This document shows, one piece after another, positions 5,731 through 6,912 of a stretch of DNA of 6,912 nt. The translations under genes and the position numbers were made by a program. The stretch is from an uncultured Bacteroides sp. (lineage in GTDB: Bacteria > Bacteroidota > Bacteroidia > Bacteroidales > Bacteroidaceae): contig CAJJYX010000167.1 of NCBI GenBank assembly GCA_905197435.1, positions 1 to 6,912 on the forward strand, written 5' to 3'. The first letter of the stretch is position 1. Each line of letters starts with the position of its first letter. Below the pieces are notes generated by a model. It saw only the letters and a list, made by a program, of their open reading frames with translations. It had not been told where the DNA came from and ran no database searches.

Positions 5731-6912
5731 ATGAGAGTAAAATCCCTTTTATGTGTATTCTTCCTGCTGCTGATGGCGGGGGGAGTGCTTGCGCAAGTGC
5801 AGACCGGGTCTGCATATCCTAAACGTGAATTTCGTGGTGCATGGATACAGGCGGTGAACGGACAATTCCGGGGTGTGCCGACAGAAAAGCTGAAACAGAA
5901 CCTGATCGGGCAGTTGAATTCCTTGCAGAAAGCGGGAATCAATGCCATAATTTTCCAGGTGCGTCCCGAAGCGGATGCATTGTACGCCTCCAGGCTGGAA
6001 CCGTGGAGCCGTTTTCTTACCGGAGTGCAGGGCAAAGCGCCCGAACCCTACTGGGACCCCATGCAGTTTATGATTGATGAATGCCATAAACGTGGTATGG
6101 AGTTTCATGCATGGATTAATCCGTATCGCACGAAAACGACCTTGAAGAGTGAGTTGGCCCCCAATCATGTATACAATATCCATCCGGAATGGTTCGTTAC
6201 GTATGGCGACCAGTTGTATTTTGACCCGGCGTTGCCCGAGAGCCGCCGGCACATCTGCATGGTGGTGAGCGACATCGTTTCCCGCTATGATGTGGATGCC
6301 ATTCATATGGACGATTACTTTTATCCTTATCCTGTTAAGGGAAAGGACTTCCCCGATGATGCCAGCTTTGCACGTTTTGGCGGTGGTTTCAGCAATAAGG
6401 CCGACTGGCGCCGCAGCAATGTGAATATACTGATTAAGAAACTGCATGAGACGATTCGTGAAATCAAGCCGTGGGTGAAGTTCGGAGTTTCCCCGTTTGG
6501 CATTTACCGGAACGAAAGCAGTGACCCGCTTGGCAGCAAGACCAAGGGCTTGCAAAATTATGATGACCTTTATGCGGATGTATTGCTGTGGGCGCGCGAA
6601 GGTTGGATTGACTATAATATTCCGCAGATTTATTGGCATATAGGACATCCGGTTGCCGATTATGAGACACTGGTGAAGTGGTGGGCCAAGAATACGGGAA
6701 ACCGCCCCTTGTTTATCGGCCAATCCGTGATGAATACTGTGCAGAATGCCGACCCTAAGAATCCGTCGATAAATCAACTTCCCCGCAAAGTGGCTTTGCA
6801 GCGCGCTTATCAGACCATCGGTGGCAGTTGCCAGTGGCCTGCCAGTGCGGTTGTAGAGAATGCAGGCAAGTATCGCGATGCCCTGATTGCCGAATATCAT
6901 AAGTATCCGGCG
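5731..6912 (+). CDS. Secreted GHL10/DUF187 glycoside-hydrolase-like protein, 3' end cut by window
   Basis: 394 codons are present and the frame is still open at the right edge. A signal peptide (MRVKSLLCVFFLLLMAGGVLAQ) has no lipobox at the cleavage point, so export to the periplasm or beyond is likely. The rest is a GHL10 TIM barrel: REFRGAWIQAV (32-42), NAIIFQVRPEADALY (71-85), EFHAWINPYR (124-133), DAIHMDDYFYPYP (189-201), KFGVSPFGIYRN (250-261) and GWIDYNIPQIYW (291-302). The paired Asp194/Asp195 at a strand end are plausible active-site residues by analogy with TIM-barrel hydrolases. Relatives are usually about 500 aa, often with an Fn3-like C-terminal domain, so roughly a fifth is probably missing here. 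An in-frame TAG at 5725-5727 makes ATG 5731 the first possible start. E. coli DigH of this family cleaves denuded peptidoglycan strands; the substrate here is not established. Confidence 0.95.
   Translation, partial: MRVKSLLCVFFLLLMAGGVLAQVQTGSAYPKREFRGAWIQAVNGQFRGVPTEKLKQNLIGQLNSLQKAGINAIIFQVRPEADALYASRLEPWSRFLTGVQGKAPEPYWDPMQFMIDECHKRGMEFHAWINPYRTKTTLKSELAPNHVYNIHPEWFVTYGDQLYFDPALPESRRHICMVVSDIVSRYDVDAIHMDDYFYPYPVKGKDFPDDASFARFGGGFSNKADWRRSNVNILIKKLHETIREIKPWVKFGVSPFGIYRNESSDPLGSKTKGLQNYDDLYADVLLWAREGWIDYNIPQIYWHIGHPVADYETLVKWWAKNTGNRPLFIGQSVMNTVQNADPKNPSINQLPRKVALQRAYQTIGGSCQWPASAVVENAGKYRDALIAEYHKYPA

Noticed and set aside
5749..6900. Open minus-strand frame of 383 codons antisense to the right-hand GHL10 gene
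   Set aside because: It is the shadow of a gene with clear family motifs, has no recognisable domain, and its composition is that of a reverse-frame translation.

Overview
The window looks like ordinary chromosomal DNA from a gut Bacteroides or close relative. Support for this is the near-consensus Bacteroidetes promoter boxes (TTTG at -33, TAnnTTTG at -7), A-rich weak ribosome-binding regions, signal peptides ending in AQA/Q or LAQ, and a short-clade CstA transporter and UvrA of the type expected in this phylum. The genus is an inference from these features. I see no insertion sequence, tRNA, rRNA, CRISPR array or phage-like gene.

Layout, left to right. (1) Bases 1-149, minus strand: the first 49 codons of a secreted GHL10/DUF187 glycoside-hydrolase-like protein that runs off the left edge. 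(2) Bases 150-273: a divergent intergenic region with a good Bacteroides promoter facing right. (3) Bases 274-2439, plus strand: a probable three-gene operon of a CstA-family transporter, a 73-aa two-helix inner-membrane protein whose start overlaps the cstA stop (TGATG), and a 162-aa outer-membrane beta-barrel. It ends in a strong hairpin plus T-tract terminator. (4) Bases 2648-5431, minus strand: uvrA, convergent with the operon, with its own promoter just upstream. (5) Bases 5432-5730: a 299-bp divergent intergenic region holding the uvrA promoter, a long imperfect dyad and a 16-codon mini-ORF. (6) Bases 5731-6912, plus strand: a second GHL10/DUF187 protein, cut by the right edge.

How the genes may work together. 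The CstA operon probably handles uptake of a small carboxylate or peptide-type nutrient under carbon limitation. CstA and the hairpin protein sit in the inner membrane and the barrel in the outer membrane; that the three cooperate is an inference from operon structure. UvrA is the damage-recognition ATPase of nucleotide excision repair and has no obvious link to its neighbours. The two GHL10 paralogues bracket the block and point outward; the only well-characterised relative I recall, E. coli DigH (YddW), cleaves denuded peptidoglycan glycan strands.

I did not find a convincing new multi-gene system. The most interesting points are the translationally coupled small membrane protein next to CstA, the paired GHL10 genes, the missing CxxC pair in UvrA, and the unexplained dyad and mini-ORF in the 5432-5730 gap.
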